Shown piece after piece: positions 8,064 to 17,651 of a DNA stretch of 64,000 nt (positions within the stretch are counted from its first letter, which is position 1; the number at the start of each line of letters is the position of its first letter). The stretch lies in NCBI RefSeq assembly GCF_016756395.1, contig NZ_AP018365.1, forward strand, positions 4,687,001 to 4,751,000, written 5' to 3'. Made by a program: the position numbers and the translations under genes. Source of the DNA: Streptomyces sp. SN-593. Its GTDB lineage: Bacteria > Actinomycetota > Actinomycetes > Streptomycetales > Streptomycetaceae. Under the pieces are notes generated by a model. The model was not told the DNA's origin, made no database searches, and saw only the letters and a list, made by a program, of their open reading frames with translations.

Positions 8064-9275
8064 ATGACGGACCAGACGACCACAGAACCTCAGCGGCTGC
8101 GCGAAGCCCTCGTTGCTTTCATCGACCGCCTCGGCACGTTCCGCACCCCCGAGGTGAAGGCCGCCTTCCGCAGCGTGCCCCGCCACCTGTTCCTCCCCGG
8201 GGTGGACCTGGCCACGGCTTACGCCCGCAAGGCCGTCGTCACAAAGCGCGCTGCCGATGGCACGGCCGTCTCCTCCGCCTCCGGACCCAACATCGTGGCC
8301 ACCATGCTCGAACAACTCCAAGCCGCACCCGGCCACCGTGTCCTGGAGATCGGCGCGGCCACCGGCATCAACGCCGCCCTTCTGACCGAACTGGTCGGCC
8401 CCACCGGCCACGTCACCTCCATCGAGCTCGACGACGACCTCGCCGAAGGCGCCCGCACCCACCTGGCCGCCGCCGGATACGGCCAGGTCGAGGTCGTCTG
8501 CGGCGACGGCGCCCTCGGCCACCCGGCCGGCGCCCCCTACGACAGGATCGAAGTCACCGCCGGAGCCTGGGACATCTCCGCCGCCTGGTGGCAGCAACTC
8601 GCCCTCGGCGGACGCATCGTCGTACCCCTGCGCCTCCACGGCAGTGGCCTGACCCGCTCCCTCGCCTTCGACCGCACCGAAGAGCACCGGATGCGCAGCA
8701 TCAACGCCGCCGTCTGCGGCTTCGTACCCATGCGCGGCGCCTCCGAAATGGGCGAACGCCACGTCCGCCTCGCCGACGACGTCATCCTCAAACTCGACGC
8801 CGACGACCTCCCCGACGAGCCTGCCCTCGCCCAAGCCCTGACCCACCGCGCCCACCAGCAGTGGACCGGCATCCGGGTCCGCCACGAGGAACCCGCCGCC
8901 CACCTCGACCTCTGGCTCGCCACGATCGACAGCGACCTCAGCTTCGGCCGCCTGTCCATCGGCCCGGAGGCCCACACTCTCGGCCTGGCCGCCCCCGCCA
9001 TCCGCTGGGCCGGCGCCACTCTCTACGACGGCGGCACCATCTCCTACCTCACGACCCGACCCATCGACGACGGCACCGACGAACTGGGCCTCATCACTCA
9101 CGGGCCGGACAGCAACAAACTCAACTCCCAGGCCGTCCAGCTACTTAACCGCTGGAGCGCCGAGCGCCCCGCCCAACCGGTCATCACCGCGTACCCCGCC
9201 GCCACCCCCGACGATCAGCTCGCCCCCGGAGCCCGCCTCACCAGGCCCGACACCCGCCTGACCATCAGCTGGTGA
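8064..9275 (+). CDS. FxLD-type SAM methyltransferase
   Basis: 403-residue protein-L-isoaspartate-methyltransferase-like enzyme of FxLD RiPP systems. From ATG 8064: a helical N-terminus (LREALVAFIDRLGTF), VPRHLFLPG, SAM motif I (RVLEIGAATGINAALLTELV), motif post-I (VTSIELDDDLA), GAWDISAAWWQQLALGGRIV, and a family-specific C-terminal half (HEEPAAHLDLWLATIDSD, TLGLAAPAIRWAG). Paralogue of the gene at 1-840. It lies between two CRISPR arrays and directly follows, without an intervening stop, the truncated thiopeptide-type fragment. No precursor peptide was found nearby, so function here may be lost or supplied by the cluster left of the window. Confidence 0.75.
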   Translation: MTDQTTTEPQRLREALVAFIDRLGTFRTPEVKAAFRSVPRHLFLPGVDLATAYARKAVVTKRAADGTAVSSASGPNIVATMLEQLQAAPGHRVLEIGAATGINAALLTELVGPTGHVTSIELDDDLAEGARTHLAAAGYGQVEVVCGDGALGHPAGAPYDRIEVTAGAWDISAAWWQQLALGGRIVVPLRLHGSGLTRSLAFDRTEEHRMRSINAAVCGFVPMRGASEMGERHVRLADDVILKLDADDLPDEPALAQALTHRAHQQWTGIRVRHEEPAAHLDLWLATIDSDLSFGRLSIGPEAHTLGLAAPAIRWAGATLYDGGTISYLTTRPIDDGTDELGLITHGPDSNKLNSQAVQLLNRWSAERPAQPVITAYPAATPDDQLAPGARLTRPDTRLTISW

Positions 9276-9554
9276 CAGGGCACGACGTCGTGCGGTGGGA
9301 ATTCGTACGGCCACATCCACACCCTGGGGGCCGAACACGGAAGCTGCCCGTGCCGTCGTCAATGGGCCAGATCTGCATTTCGTGGGGCCGCGTCCCTGGA
9401 AGTGGTTCGGCGCGATGCTTACGGGTTGCAGTCGTGGAGCCGCTGAGTCGAGCCGGCACGTTTGCTGCTTTGCGTGGTGACCGAGAGCGGTAAGCCTTCG
9501 CGCGGCCGTACGCTGTGCGGTGGGGAGCCGACGGCACCTCTCGTCCATTCAAAA
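9276..9554. other. Gene-free gap before array 2 leader
   Basis: Several short overlapping frames on both strands have no protein-like character. Nothing identifiable was seen. Confidence 0.5.
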
Positions 9555-9628
9555 TGCCCTAAATGTCGCTTTCTCTGAAGTTGGTTCAGGGCAGCTTGGC
9601 CCTCTAGGAAACCCGCAGGTCAGTCAGA
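9555..9628 (+). promoter_or_regulatory. CRISPR leader of array 2
   Basis: Relatively A/T-rich stretch (AAAATGCCCTAAATGTCGC) followed by GTTGGTTCA (9580-9588) and the same 20 bases as array 1 (9609-9628, AAACCCGCAGGTCAGTCAGA) abutting the first repeat. GTTGGTTCA begins 49 bases before the first repeat in both arrays. Confidence 0.82.
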
Positions 9629-12465
9629 CTGCTCCCCGCGCCCGCGGGGATGGACCCAAGTTGGTTGCGGCGGGCGCAAGTCGCCTGCACTGCTCCCCGC
9701 GCCCGCGGGGATGGACCCCCGTTAAAGCGGTCTTCAACAGGTTCGCTCCGCTGCTCCCCGCGCCCGCGGGGATGGACCCGATCACTGACGTGCCGCGGGG
9801 AGCGGCACCCGCTGCTCCCCGCGCCCGCGGGGATGGACCCGGCGCCGTCGGGCTGTCGCTGGAGCGGGTGGTCTGCTCCCCGCGCCCGCGGGGATGGACC
9901 TACGCCCCGGTCTGTCCGCCTTTCGGGGGCTTTCTGCTCCCCGCGCCCGCGGGGATGGACCCATGCTCGGGTCGGCGATGGCGCTGGCGTCGAACTGCTC
10001 CCCGCGCCCGCGGGGATGGACCCGCCCCCGCCTCGACCAGCGCCTTGACCGCCTTCTGCTCCCCGCGCCCGCGGGGATGGACCCGAACGCCCGCGGCCAG
10101 GTGCCGGGTGACCTGTCTGCTCCCCGCGCCCGCGGGGATGGACCCGCGGCCTGCATGCCGCGCATGAACGCGACCAGCTGCTCCCCGCGCCCGCGGGGAT
10201 GGACCCGCGTTCCGCGACTCGGTGGACGAGGGAACCGCCTGCTCCCCGCGCCCGCGGGGATGGACCCTTCGGCTTCGCATGGTGAGGATGGGTACGAGAC
10301 TGCTCCCCGCGCCCGCGGGGATGGACCCATGCTCTTGCCGCGGTCGTAGGGCGAGTCGTTCTGCTCCCCGCGCCCGCGGGGATGGACCCCACGCGACCCT
10401 GAGCACCCGCGCGAACGGCTGCTGCTCCCCGCGCCCGCGGGGATGGACCCGGGGGTACGTCGATATGCGATTCAGGTGCCCGCTGCTCCCCGCGCCCGCG
10501 GGGATGGACCCACCCTCTGACCTGGAAGGACAAGCCATGGGATCTGCTCCCCGCGCCCGCGGGGATGGACCCGTGTACCTCGGCCTGCCGATCCGAACGC
10601 TCGGCTGCTCCCCGCGCCCGCGGGGATGGACCCGACCGGCTGGTGAGAACGCTTCGTGCCCGGCTCTGCTCCCCGCGCCTGCGGGGATGGACCCGGGCTG
10701 GTTCACGCGGTGACCTGCCGCGTCTTCTGCTCCCCGCGCCCGCGGGGATGGACCCGCCAGCGACGCCTTCGCCGAGGGTGCCAAGCACTGCTCCCCGCGC
10801 CTGCGGGGATGGACCCGGCCTGACGATCGAGGGCAACCTGATCGAGGCCTGCTCCCCGCGCCCGCGGGGAGCGACCCTCGCCGAGCGCGCCCGGGCGAAG
10901 CGCGCCGAGCTGCTCCCCGCGCCCGCGGGGATGGACCCACCTGCTGGCACGTCGCGCGCGCGGCACGAGCCTGCTCCCCGCGCCCGCGGGGATGGACCCA
11001 GCTCGATGTCCTCGACACGCAGGACAGGGATCTGCTCCCCGCGCCCGCGGGGATGGACCCGTGGACCACGTCACGGTCGAGACCGAGGCGATCTGCTCCC
11101 CGCGCCCGCGGGGATGGACCCGACGTCACGATCAACGGCGAGGCCATCGACGTCTGCTCCCCGCGCCCGCGGGGATGGACCCAGGGCCTCCGCCGCGGGC
11201 AGGTCACCGGCCGTCTGCTCCCCGCGCCCGCGGGGATGGACCCGGCACCAGGCTGACGCTCTGCTTCGACCCGCTCTGCTCCCCGCGCCCGCGGGGATGG
11301 ACCCACCACCGGCCCGACGGCATACGGCGACGCCTACTGCTCCCCGCGCCCGCGGGGATGGACCCGAGGATGCGGAGCCACGTTGGGACGTTGTGAACTG
11401 CTCCCCGCGCCCGCGGGGATGGACCCGACGCGTCCTCATACGGCATGACCGTGCCGATCTGCTCCCCGCGCCCGCGGGGATGGACCCACGCACGGCACGT
11501 TGCTCGTCACGAACCGGAACTGCTCCCCGCGCCCGCGGGGATGGACCCACCGCGGTACGCCCCTCGGCGAGCGCTTTCATCTGCTCCCCGCGCCCGCGGG
11601 GATGGACCCCCGGGCGGGTACCGGCAGCGCACCATCGGCGGCTGCTCCCCGCGCCCGCGGGGATGGACCCTAGCAGGCAACGCGAGCAACGGACACCGCG
11701 CGCTGCTCCCCGCGCCCGCGGGGATGGACCCACGCTCACGAGCGCGGTGAACTGCCCCTCGTACTGCTCCCCGCGCCCGCGGGGATGGACCCGACGTGGC
11801 CCCGGCGGGCCCGATCTTCATGGACTGCTCCCCGCGCCCGCGGGGATGGACCCGTGGTGCGGTTCACCGCACCGCCGCTGACGCGCTGCTCCCCGCGCCC
11901 GCGGGGATGGACCCACGCTCACGAGCGCGGTGAACTGCCCCTCGTACTGCTCCCCGCGCCCGCGGGGATGGACCCAGGCCGGTGACCACCCTGTTCGGCA
12001 GCTTCGTCTGCTCCCCGCGCCCGCGGGGATGGACCCGATTGGGGGCGGGGGTGCAATTCAAGCGGGGGCTGCTCCCCGCGCCCGCGGGGATGGACCCGTC
12101 ACGCTGTTCTCGTCGTGCAGGGCATCCCGCTGCTCCCCGCGCCCGCGGGGATAGACCCCACGACGTCAACGGGCACGGGAGCTACTGCCTCTGCTCCCCG
12201 CGTGCCCGCGGGGATGGACCCAGCACTTTCGGCGCCCCGCTCGCCTTCGTCGACTGCTCCCCGCGCCCGCGGGGATGGACCCAAGGGCTTCGAGTCCGGT
12301 GGTCTTGAGAGGGCCTGCTCCGCGCGCCCGCGGGGATGGACCCTGGCTGACCCCGTGGGAGGAGGAGCACCCGCTCTGCTCCCCGCGCCCGCGGGGATGG
12401 ACCCTCCAGACCCATCAAGCCGATGCGCGTCGGGATCTGCTCCCCGCGCCCGTGGGGATGGACCA
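9629..12465 (+). CRISPR. CRISPR array 2: 47 repeats, 46 spacers (type I-E-like)
   Basis: Same 29-base repeat and 32-base spacers as array 1. The consensus is nearly invariant through the first 40 repeats, apart from single changes at 10666 and 10788 (GCGCCTGCGG) and GGGGAGCGACCC at 10849. Decay is concentrated at the right end: GGGGATAGA at 12130, a two-base insertion at 12191 making a 31-base repeat, CTCCGCG at 12315, and GTGGGG with an altered tail at 12437. This orientation agrees with the leader on the left. Spacers 11732-11763 and 11915-11946 are identical. Several spacers translate as phage-like peptides; no source was assigned. Confidence 0.98.
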
Positions 12466-12573
12466 AAGACGTGAGTGTGGGCTACATGGGCTGGCGTAAG
12501 GCCATGCCCGCCAATCTGATGATCGCCGATGCTCTGCACTGCCCGGTCGTGGTCCTGGAACGCAAGCGAGCGA

Positions 12574-14310
12574 TCAACGCTGCCGACGTCCGCGGTTGGG
12601 GCCGCTCACGCTGTTGGGGTCCTGATTGGGCGGGTACGCCGCTGGTTGCTCGGTGGGCACAGACGGGGTTCGGTAGGTGGTGAGGGTGCTGCGGGCCATT
12701 GCAGCTCGCGCCAGCGGGCTTGGCGCTGGACGTTGGGCCAGGCGGTGGAGACGCCAGATCACGACGTGGGCGGGGGAGCGGGCGTCGGTGAGGGCGCGTT
12801 GGTCGGCTGCTTGGTGGAGGAGTCGGGTGGGGTCGTGGCCGGCGGTTTCGGCGTCGGTGAGGGTGGTGGCGAGGGCGGGCCAGGCGGGGTCGGTGAGGAT
12901 CTGTTCGGCGTGGGTGGGGATGGTCTGCTGGATGAGGTGGTTCCAGCGTTCGATGGCCGGTTGCGGTGGTGTGCGGTGGGTGAGGGTGGTCAGTGGTGCC
13001 GCGGCGGCGTGGTCGTAGGCGGTCTGCAACTCGATGAGGGTGTGGTGGGCGGCGATGACTTGCTGGTCGTGGTGGCGGGCGGAGTGCCAGCGTTGGATGG
13101 CGATCACGGCGAGGATTGCGGCGTCCAGGAACATCGCGAGCCCGGCGCCGTCACCGGTGGTGGGCTGGCGGGCGATGGTGCGGATGGCTGTTCGTAGGGC
13201 GCGGGCGTGCTGGTGGTCGGCGTGGATACGGGAGCGGCTGGCGCGTTCGAAGGCGAGGGCGGCTTGCCGGAGTCGGGGTCGCAGGTTGACCGGTGCAGCG
13301 ATGGGGAGGGCGTCGAGGGCTTCGGCAAAGGCGGCGATGTGGGCCTGGGAGGCTTTTTCGTCGTCGGCGGCGAGGTGGTGGGGGATACGTTCCGCTGCGG
13401 CGGTGGCCTGGTGCCACGGGTCGGTGCGGCGGGTGCCTGGGCCGACGGCGGTGATGGGTTCGGTGGCGGTGAGGCGGTCGCGGATCTGGGGGTAGGACAG
13501 GTCGGGGGCCAGGGTGGAGCCGGAGAACCAGATGGGCTCGCCCGCGGCGTTGGTGTCGCCGTCGAGGGCGACCTTGTAGCCGCGGATGTCCCCGGACGGG
13601 TAGTGGAGCACCTCGACGTTGACGCCGCTGCCGGCCAGGAGGTGGAGGTATTCCTCGGGGCTGGTGGACACGGCGACGACGGTCCGCGCGATCGTGCGGA
13701 GCTGCTCGCGTGGGGTGCGGGCGCGGCCGGTGCGGTGGGCCTTCTCGGTTTCGGCGCGGGTGGGGCGTTTGGCGGCGGTGCGGTCGCCGCGGATGACGGT
13801 GCGCAGGTGGTAGTCGTGTTCGACGGCTTCGAGTTCGTGGTCGGCGCGGAGGTAGTCGTTCCAGTGGCGGGCGGTGCGGAGGTCGCCGCGGAGGGTGGTG
13901 GCGGCGATGTGGATGTGGTCGGGGGCGTGGCGGACGGCGACCCAGCGGCAGCCGTCCGGGTCATCGTCGGGGGCGATGCCGGTGGCGTGGACGATGCGGC
14001 GGGCGATGGCGGCCCACTGCTCGTCGGTGAGGAGCGGGTCTTCGGGGGCGGCGCGGATCGAGCACTGCCAGACGGGCCGGTCGGGGACGTTGCGGTCGTC
14101 GTTGTGGCGGGCCTGGTTGAGGCGGAGTTCGAGGGCTTGGGTGAGCTGGCGCATGGCGGCTTGCGGGTCGGTGTCGCGGCCGGGGTCGGGGGCGAAGCCG
14201 TCCCAGGAGGCGACGAGGTGGGGGTCGGTGTGGTCCTGGGAGCGGACGGTGTCGTAGAGGTAGCCGAGCAGGCGGCGGATGGTCTTGCCTCGGGTGATCT
14301 TCGCGATCAT
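12574..14310 (-). CDS. Relaxase/mobilisation nuclease
   Basis: 578-residue relaxase that would nick oriT and pilot single-stranded DNA during conjugative mobilisation. The N-terminus MIAKITRGKTIRRLLGYLYD supplies tyrosines (Y17, Y19) as candidate nucleophiles. The metal-binding histidine motif VRHAPDHIHIAATTL is at about residues 127-140 (H128, H132, H134), as in MOB-type Relaxase-domain proteins. The C-terminal half is an alanine-rich helical region. The ATG directly abuts the MobC stop codon (TGA then ATG on the minus strand), so the two are co-translated. Confidence 0.87.
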   Translation of the reverse strand: MIAKITRGKTIRRLLGYLYDTVRSQDHTDPHLVASWDGFAPDPGRDTDPQAAMRQLTQALELRLNQARHNDDRNVPDRPVWQCSIRAAPEDPLLTDEQWAAIARRIVHATGIAPDDDPDGCRWVAVRHAPDHIHIAATTLRGDLRTARHWNDYLRADHELEAVEHDYHLRTVIRGDRTAAKRPTRAETEKAHRTGRARTPREQLRTIARTVVAVSTSPEEYLHLLAGSGVNVEVLHYPSGDIRGYKVALDGDTNAAGEPIWFSGSTLAPDLSYPQIRDRLTATEPITAVGPGTRRTDPWHQATAAAERIPHHLAADDEKASQAHIAAFAEALDALPIAAPVNLRPRLRQAALAFERASRSRIHADHQHARALRTAIRTIARQPTTGDGAGLAMFLDAAILAVIAIQRWHSARHHDQQVIAAHHTLIELQTAYDHAAAAPLTTLTHRTPPQPAIERWNHLIQQTIPTHAEQILTDPAWPALATTLTDAETAGHDPTRLLHQAADQRALTDARSPAHVVIWRLHRLAQRPAPSPLARAAMARSTLTTYRTPSVPTEQPAAYPPNQDPNSVSGPNRGRRQR

Positions 14311-14976
14311 TCAGGCGGCTTTCCGGCTGGTCGCCTGGTGGGCGGCTGTTTCGATGGCGGAGATGGCGGCGCGGGCGGTGTCGAGGGTGCGTTGGGTCTG
14401 GGCCAGGAGGGGGAGGTCGCTGGGGTGCGGGGTGCCGCCGGAGTTGAGGCGGTGGGCGATCTGGTTGACGTTGCCGCCGATCTTGGCGACCTGGGTGCGC
14501 AGGGCGACCAGTTCGTCGATGAGGTCGTCGGTGGCCGTGCGGTGGCCGGGGAGGAGTTGGGCTCCTTCGACGAACGCCATGACGACCGCGCCGACGAGGT
14601 GGGCGCCGGCGATGTTCATCGTCTTCGCCTTGGCCTTGATGGCGTGGTGTTCGACTGCGCTGTAGCGGACGTCGACGCGGTACGTGCGCTGGGTGTTCTC
14701 GCGGCGGCGACGGCGGGCGACGCGGTGGACGGCGGCTTCGGCGGAGGCGCGCGTCAGGCTCGGTGGCTCGGTGGGCGTCTCGACGGCGGGCGCGCCTGCG
14801 GCTTCTCCCTCCGGTGCCCCCTGGCGCCGGAGCTCCTCCTCCGCCACCCCCGGGGCGGAGGAGCCTGCGGGGGACCGGCCGTTGGACGGTCCAGCGCCAT
14901 ACCTTGCTCGGTCGTTGAGCTGGTTGTCCTGCGTGGAGGTGGCGGGTGGAGAGGTCGGTGTCGAGGGGTGGTGCAT
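14311..14976 (-). CDS. MobC-like relaxosome accessory protein
   Basis: 221 residues from ATG 14976 to a TGA that abuts the relaxase ATG. The first ~75 residues are low-complexity. The conserved part begins with RTYRVDVRYSAVEHHAIKAK, a ribbon-helix-helix-like start typical of MobC/relaxosome proteins, and contains VAKIGGNVNQIAHRLNSGG, the usual MobC signature (GxNxNQxA-like). It is expected to bind oriT and recruit the relaxase. oriT itself should lie nearby but was not pinpointed. Confidence 0.8.
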   Translation of the reverse strand: MHHPSTPTSPPATSTQDNQLNDRARYGAGPSNGRSPAGSSAPGVAEEELRRQGAPEGEAAGAPAVETPTEPPSLTRASAEAAVHRVARRRRRENTQRTYRVDVRYSAVEHHAIKAKAKTMNIAGAHLVGAVVMAFVEGAQLLPGHRTATDDLIDELVALRTQVAKIGGNVNQIAHRLNSGGTPHPSDLPLLAQTQRTLDTARAAISAIETAAHQATSRKAA

Positions 14977-15023
14977 GCGGGGCTCCGGAGGGGTGGGGGC
15001 TGTGCGTGACGGGAGGCGGTGGA

Positions 15024-15937
15024 TCAGTCGGTGGGCGGGTGAGGTCGGGCTGTGTCGTTGCTGCGGAGGCGTTCGAGGGCTTGGGTGATGCGGTCGTTGC
15101 CGGCGGGGAGCCCGGCGGCTTCGAGCGTCGTGCGGGCGGTGGTGCGGCTGACGGAAGCGGGGTCGGGGTGGGCTGCGGCGAGGACGGCGGCGAGTTGGTC
15201 GATGGTGGCCTTGGGGCGGCGGCCGGATCGCGTGCTGGGGGAGGTGTGTTGGGGGCCGTGGACGGTTCGGGATTCCGGTGCGGGGGCGGCCGGTTCGGGG
15301 TGCGGGTTTCCGGCGGGAGCGTCGTCGGCGGCCGTCTCGTGCTCGTCGGTGCCGGGGTGTCGGGCCTGGTGGCCGTATCTGCCGCCGGATCGGCCGGAAC
15401 CTGACCGGCTCCGGCCGGAACGACGGGAGCGGTTGCGGCCGGTGCCGCATGGCTGGCATCGGCTTCGGCCGGTTCGAGGTGTGCGTGGCGGCTGACGAGG
15501 ATGTGGAGGTGGGTGGCGCCGCCGAGGGCCAGTGGGGCGATGGCCGAGAGGACGGCGACGGTGTGGTTGTCGAGGGTGAGGGTGCGGGCGCCGGGGGAGT
15601 TGAGGCGGAGGGCGTGCAGGGCATTGGCCCACAGGCTGGTGGCGGTGGCGGTGGCGAAGAGGGTCCAGGCGTAGCGGCGTGCGCCTCGGGATGCGTCGCG
15701 CAGGAGGAGGATCGCGCGGACGCCGTACGCGATGAAGCCGTCGATGACGACGGGGAAGAGATAGCTGAGGGCGGGTCGTATGTGGGTGGCGAGCGCGACT
15801 TGGCGCAGGGCGTCGAAGGACATGACGCAGGCGCAGGCGCCGAGCAGGAGAACGGCGGCCTGGTCGAAGAGCCGGGGGCGGTGACGCGTTGATGGTGCGG
15901 GGGCAGACGCGCGGGCGTGCGGGTGTTGCGAGGGCAT
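15024..15937 (-). pseudogene. DUF2637 membrane protein with apparent frameshift
   Basis: The N-terminal ~150 residues, from ATG 15937 (RBS-like GGAGATC), have DUF2637 features: several membrane segments (AAVLLLGACACVMSFDALRQ; LSYLFPVVIDGFIAYGVRAI; HTVAVLSAIAPLALGGATHL). The C-terminal conserved part (RRPKATIDQLAAVLAAAHPD, LEAAGLPAGNDRITQALERL) is in a different frame ending at 15024. The join works if one base is missing from the GGGG run at 15353-15356 (TRPDTP then GTDEHETAADD). DUF2637 proteins are frequent on actinobacterial plasmids and ICEs; function unknown. The shift could be a mutation or a sequencing error. Confidence 0.65.
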
Positions 15938-16026
15938 GCGGGATCTCCGGGAGGGCGGTACGTGGATGCGCGGGCGGCGCGCTGAGCCGCAGGGAGGCGG
16001 GCGCCGTCGTATTGCGACGCTGCGCT

Positions 16027-16719
16027 TCAGGCGGGTCGGTGCCTTCTGCGGTCGCCGCCCGCGAGGACGACGCGTTCGGTCATCTCGGCCAGCCGGGAGG
16101 CGACGCGGTCGCCGACCGCGTCCCGGAGTTCGGCGACGGGCAGGTTGGTGGTGACGAGAGTCGGCAGCATGTGGTTGTAGCGGTGGTTGACCAGCCGGTA
16201 GGTCAACTCCTCGGTCCACGCGGACTGCTTGGTCGCGCCGAGGTCGTCCAGCAGGAGGAGCGGGCTGCGCGTGAGGCGCCCGAGGAGGAGTTCGGGGTTG
16301 GTGCCGTTTTGGGGGCGTTGGGCGGCGTAGAGGTCGGAGGCGGTGGTCGCTTCCCAGCGGAGCCGTACGCCTGCGGCGAGGAGGGACCGTATGGCGCTGT
16401 ACGCCTGGTGGGTCTTCCCGGTGCCGGTGGGGCCGGCGATCAGCAGGGACGGGCCGGTGGCGATGCCGGGTGCTCCGCCGGGCCCGGTTGTGCCGGTGTG
16501 GGCGATCTCGGTGACCCAGGCGGTGACACGGGGGTGGTCGGCGCGGGCGTGGCGGTAGCGGGGCGGGATGCGGGCGTCGGCCAACTCCAGGGCGGTGACT
16601 GGTTCGGCGGGGCTCGTCGAGGGTTCTGCGGCCGGGTCGATGCCGCGGGCGGTGAGGATGGCGGCGAGGCGGGTGATCGCGCCGACTGCGGTGCGGGGTT
16701 CGCGGGTGGCGGCGGTCAC
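16027..16719 (-). CDS. DnaC/IstB-like AAA+ ATP-binding protein
   Basis: 230-residue ATPase resembling DnaC-type helicase loaders. Walker A GPTGTGKT is at residues 96-103 and Walker B LLLLDDLG at about 154-161. Sensor-like TLVTTNLPVAEL follows, then an arginine-finger region near GDRVASRLAEMTERVVL. The ATG overlaps the stop of the upstream replication-type gene by four bases (ATGA), so the two form an operon and presumably load a replicative helicase onto the element. Confidence 0.82.
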   Translation of the reverse strand: MTAATREPRTAVGAITRLAAILTARGIDPAAEPSTSPAEPVTALELADARIPPRYRHARADHPRVTAWVTEIAHTGTTGPGGAPGIATGPSLLIAGPTGTGKTHQAYSAIRSLLAAGVRLRWEATTASDLYAAQRPQNGTNPELLLGRLTRSPLLLLDDLGATKQSAWTEELTYRLVNHRYNHMLPTLVTTNLPVAELRDAVGDRVASRLAEMTERVVLAGGDRRRHRPA

Positions 16720-17651
16720 AGGTCACCGCCGTACGCGGACTCGACGTCGGCCGGGTTGGTCCACGCCCGGTACGGCGGGCGGGCGTTCGGCGGGCCCGGT
16801 ACGGCGTTCATGGCCTCGTTGACGAGGCTCGGCAGCACGCTGGTGCTCAGCCCCTTGGCCCGCAGCCGCTCCAGAGCGGGGCGGAGGTGGGCGGGGGCGA
16901 TGCCCTCGGCGAGCAGCCGGTCGACGGCCCGGCGCAGTTGCGCGAGGAACGCCTTCGGCGGGCGGTGGGCGCAGGCGGCGACGTACTCGTCGACGAGGTC
17001 CGAGGCCGAGGCGGTGGCAGGGAGGTCGGGCGGGGGCGTCGGCGCGCTCGCGCGCCCCGCAGGTACTGATCCTAGATCCAGGATCCTAGGTCCTAGATCC
17101 GGACGGTGAGGGATCAGCGCAGCCTCACTGAGTCCTCCGGGAGGTGTCACCGAGGTTTCGGCGAGGGGGCTTTGACCTGGTGGTTCGTGATGCGGTGAGG
17201 ATTCGCGCGGGTTCGGGGAGCCTTCGGGGAGCTGTCGGTGAGGGCTCACTGAATCCTCACGGAGGGTGCGGTGCGTACGCGGTGACGGCTCGCGGTCCGT
17301 GCGGTCGTCGTGGTGCGGGCAGGCGGGTGCCCGGGTGCCGCTGGGGCGGTTGATCTTCTGGTGCCGGTGCCAGGAGACGACGTGCAAGTACCGCTTGCCG
17401 TCGTGGCCCTCGTAGCGGCAGATGAGGTCGGCGGCGGCGAGTTGGGTGAGGTCGTCCTCGACGCCGATCGGGCCGTGGTCGGCGCGGAGCGACCACAGCA
17501 GGCCGGCGATGACAGCGGGTTGGTCGCGGAACCGGCCGTGGTCGTCGGCTTGGGTGAGGAGGCCGAAGAAGGTCCGCTCGGCCGACAGGGACACGGCGGC
17601 CAGGGACTCCGAGGCGAACGCCTCGGGCTTGATGGTGCGGATGCGGGCCAT
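16716..17651 (-). CDS. Phage/ICE replication initiation-like protein
   Basis: 311 residues. The first ~100 (MARIRTIKPEAFASESLAAV, then TFFGLLTQADDHGRFRDQP and YLHVVSWHRHQKINRP) match the winged-helix start seen in phage and ICE replication proteins that read MARIRTIKPEFF. A low-complexity middle is followed by a C-terminal helical module (FLAQLRRAVDRLLAEGIAPA, LSTSVLPSLVNEAMNA). It probably recognises an origin and recruits the DnaC-like protein encoded by the overlapping next gene. The first in-frame ATG at 17651 was taken as the start. Confidence 0.7.
   Translation of the reverse strand: MARIRTIKPEAFASESLAAVSLSAERTFFGLLTQADDHGRFRDQPAVIAGLLWSLRADHGPIGVEDDLTQLAAADLICRYEGHDGKRYLHVVSWHRHQKINRPSGTRAPACPHHDDRTDREPSPRTHRTLREDSVSPHRQLPEGSPNPRESSPHHEPPGQSPLAETSVTPPGGLSEAALIPHRPDLGPRILDLGSVPAGRASAPTPPPDLPATASASDLVDEYVAACAHRPPKAFLAQLRRAVDRLLAEGIAPAHLRPALERLRAKGLSTSVLPSLVNEAMNAVPGPPNARPPYRAWTNPADVESAYGGDL

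Noticed and set aside
12423..12683. Small plus-strand ORF at the end of array 2 (YMGWRKAMPANLMIADAL)
   Set aside because: It overlaps the relaxase C-terminus on the other strand and starts inside a CRISPR repeat.
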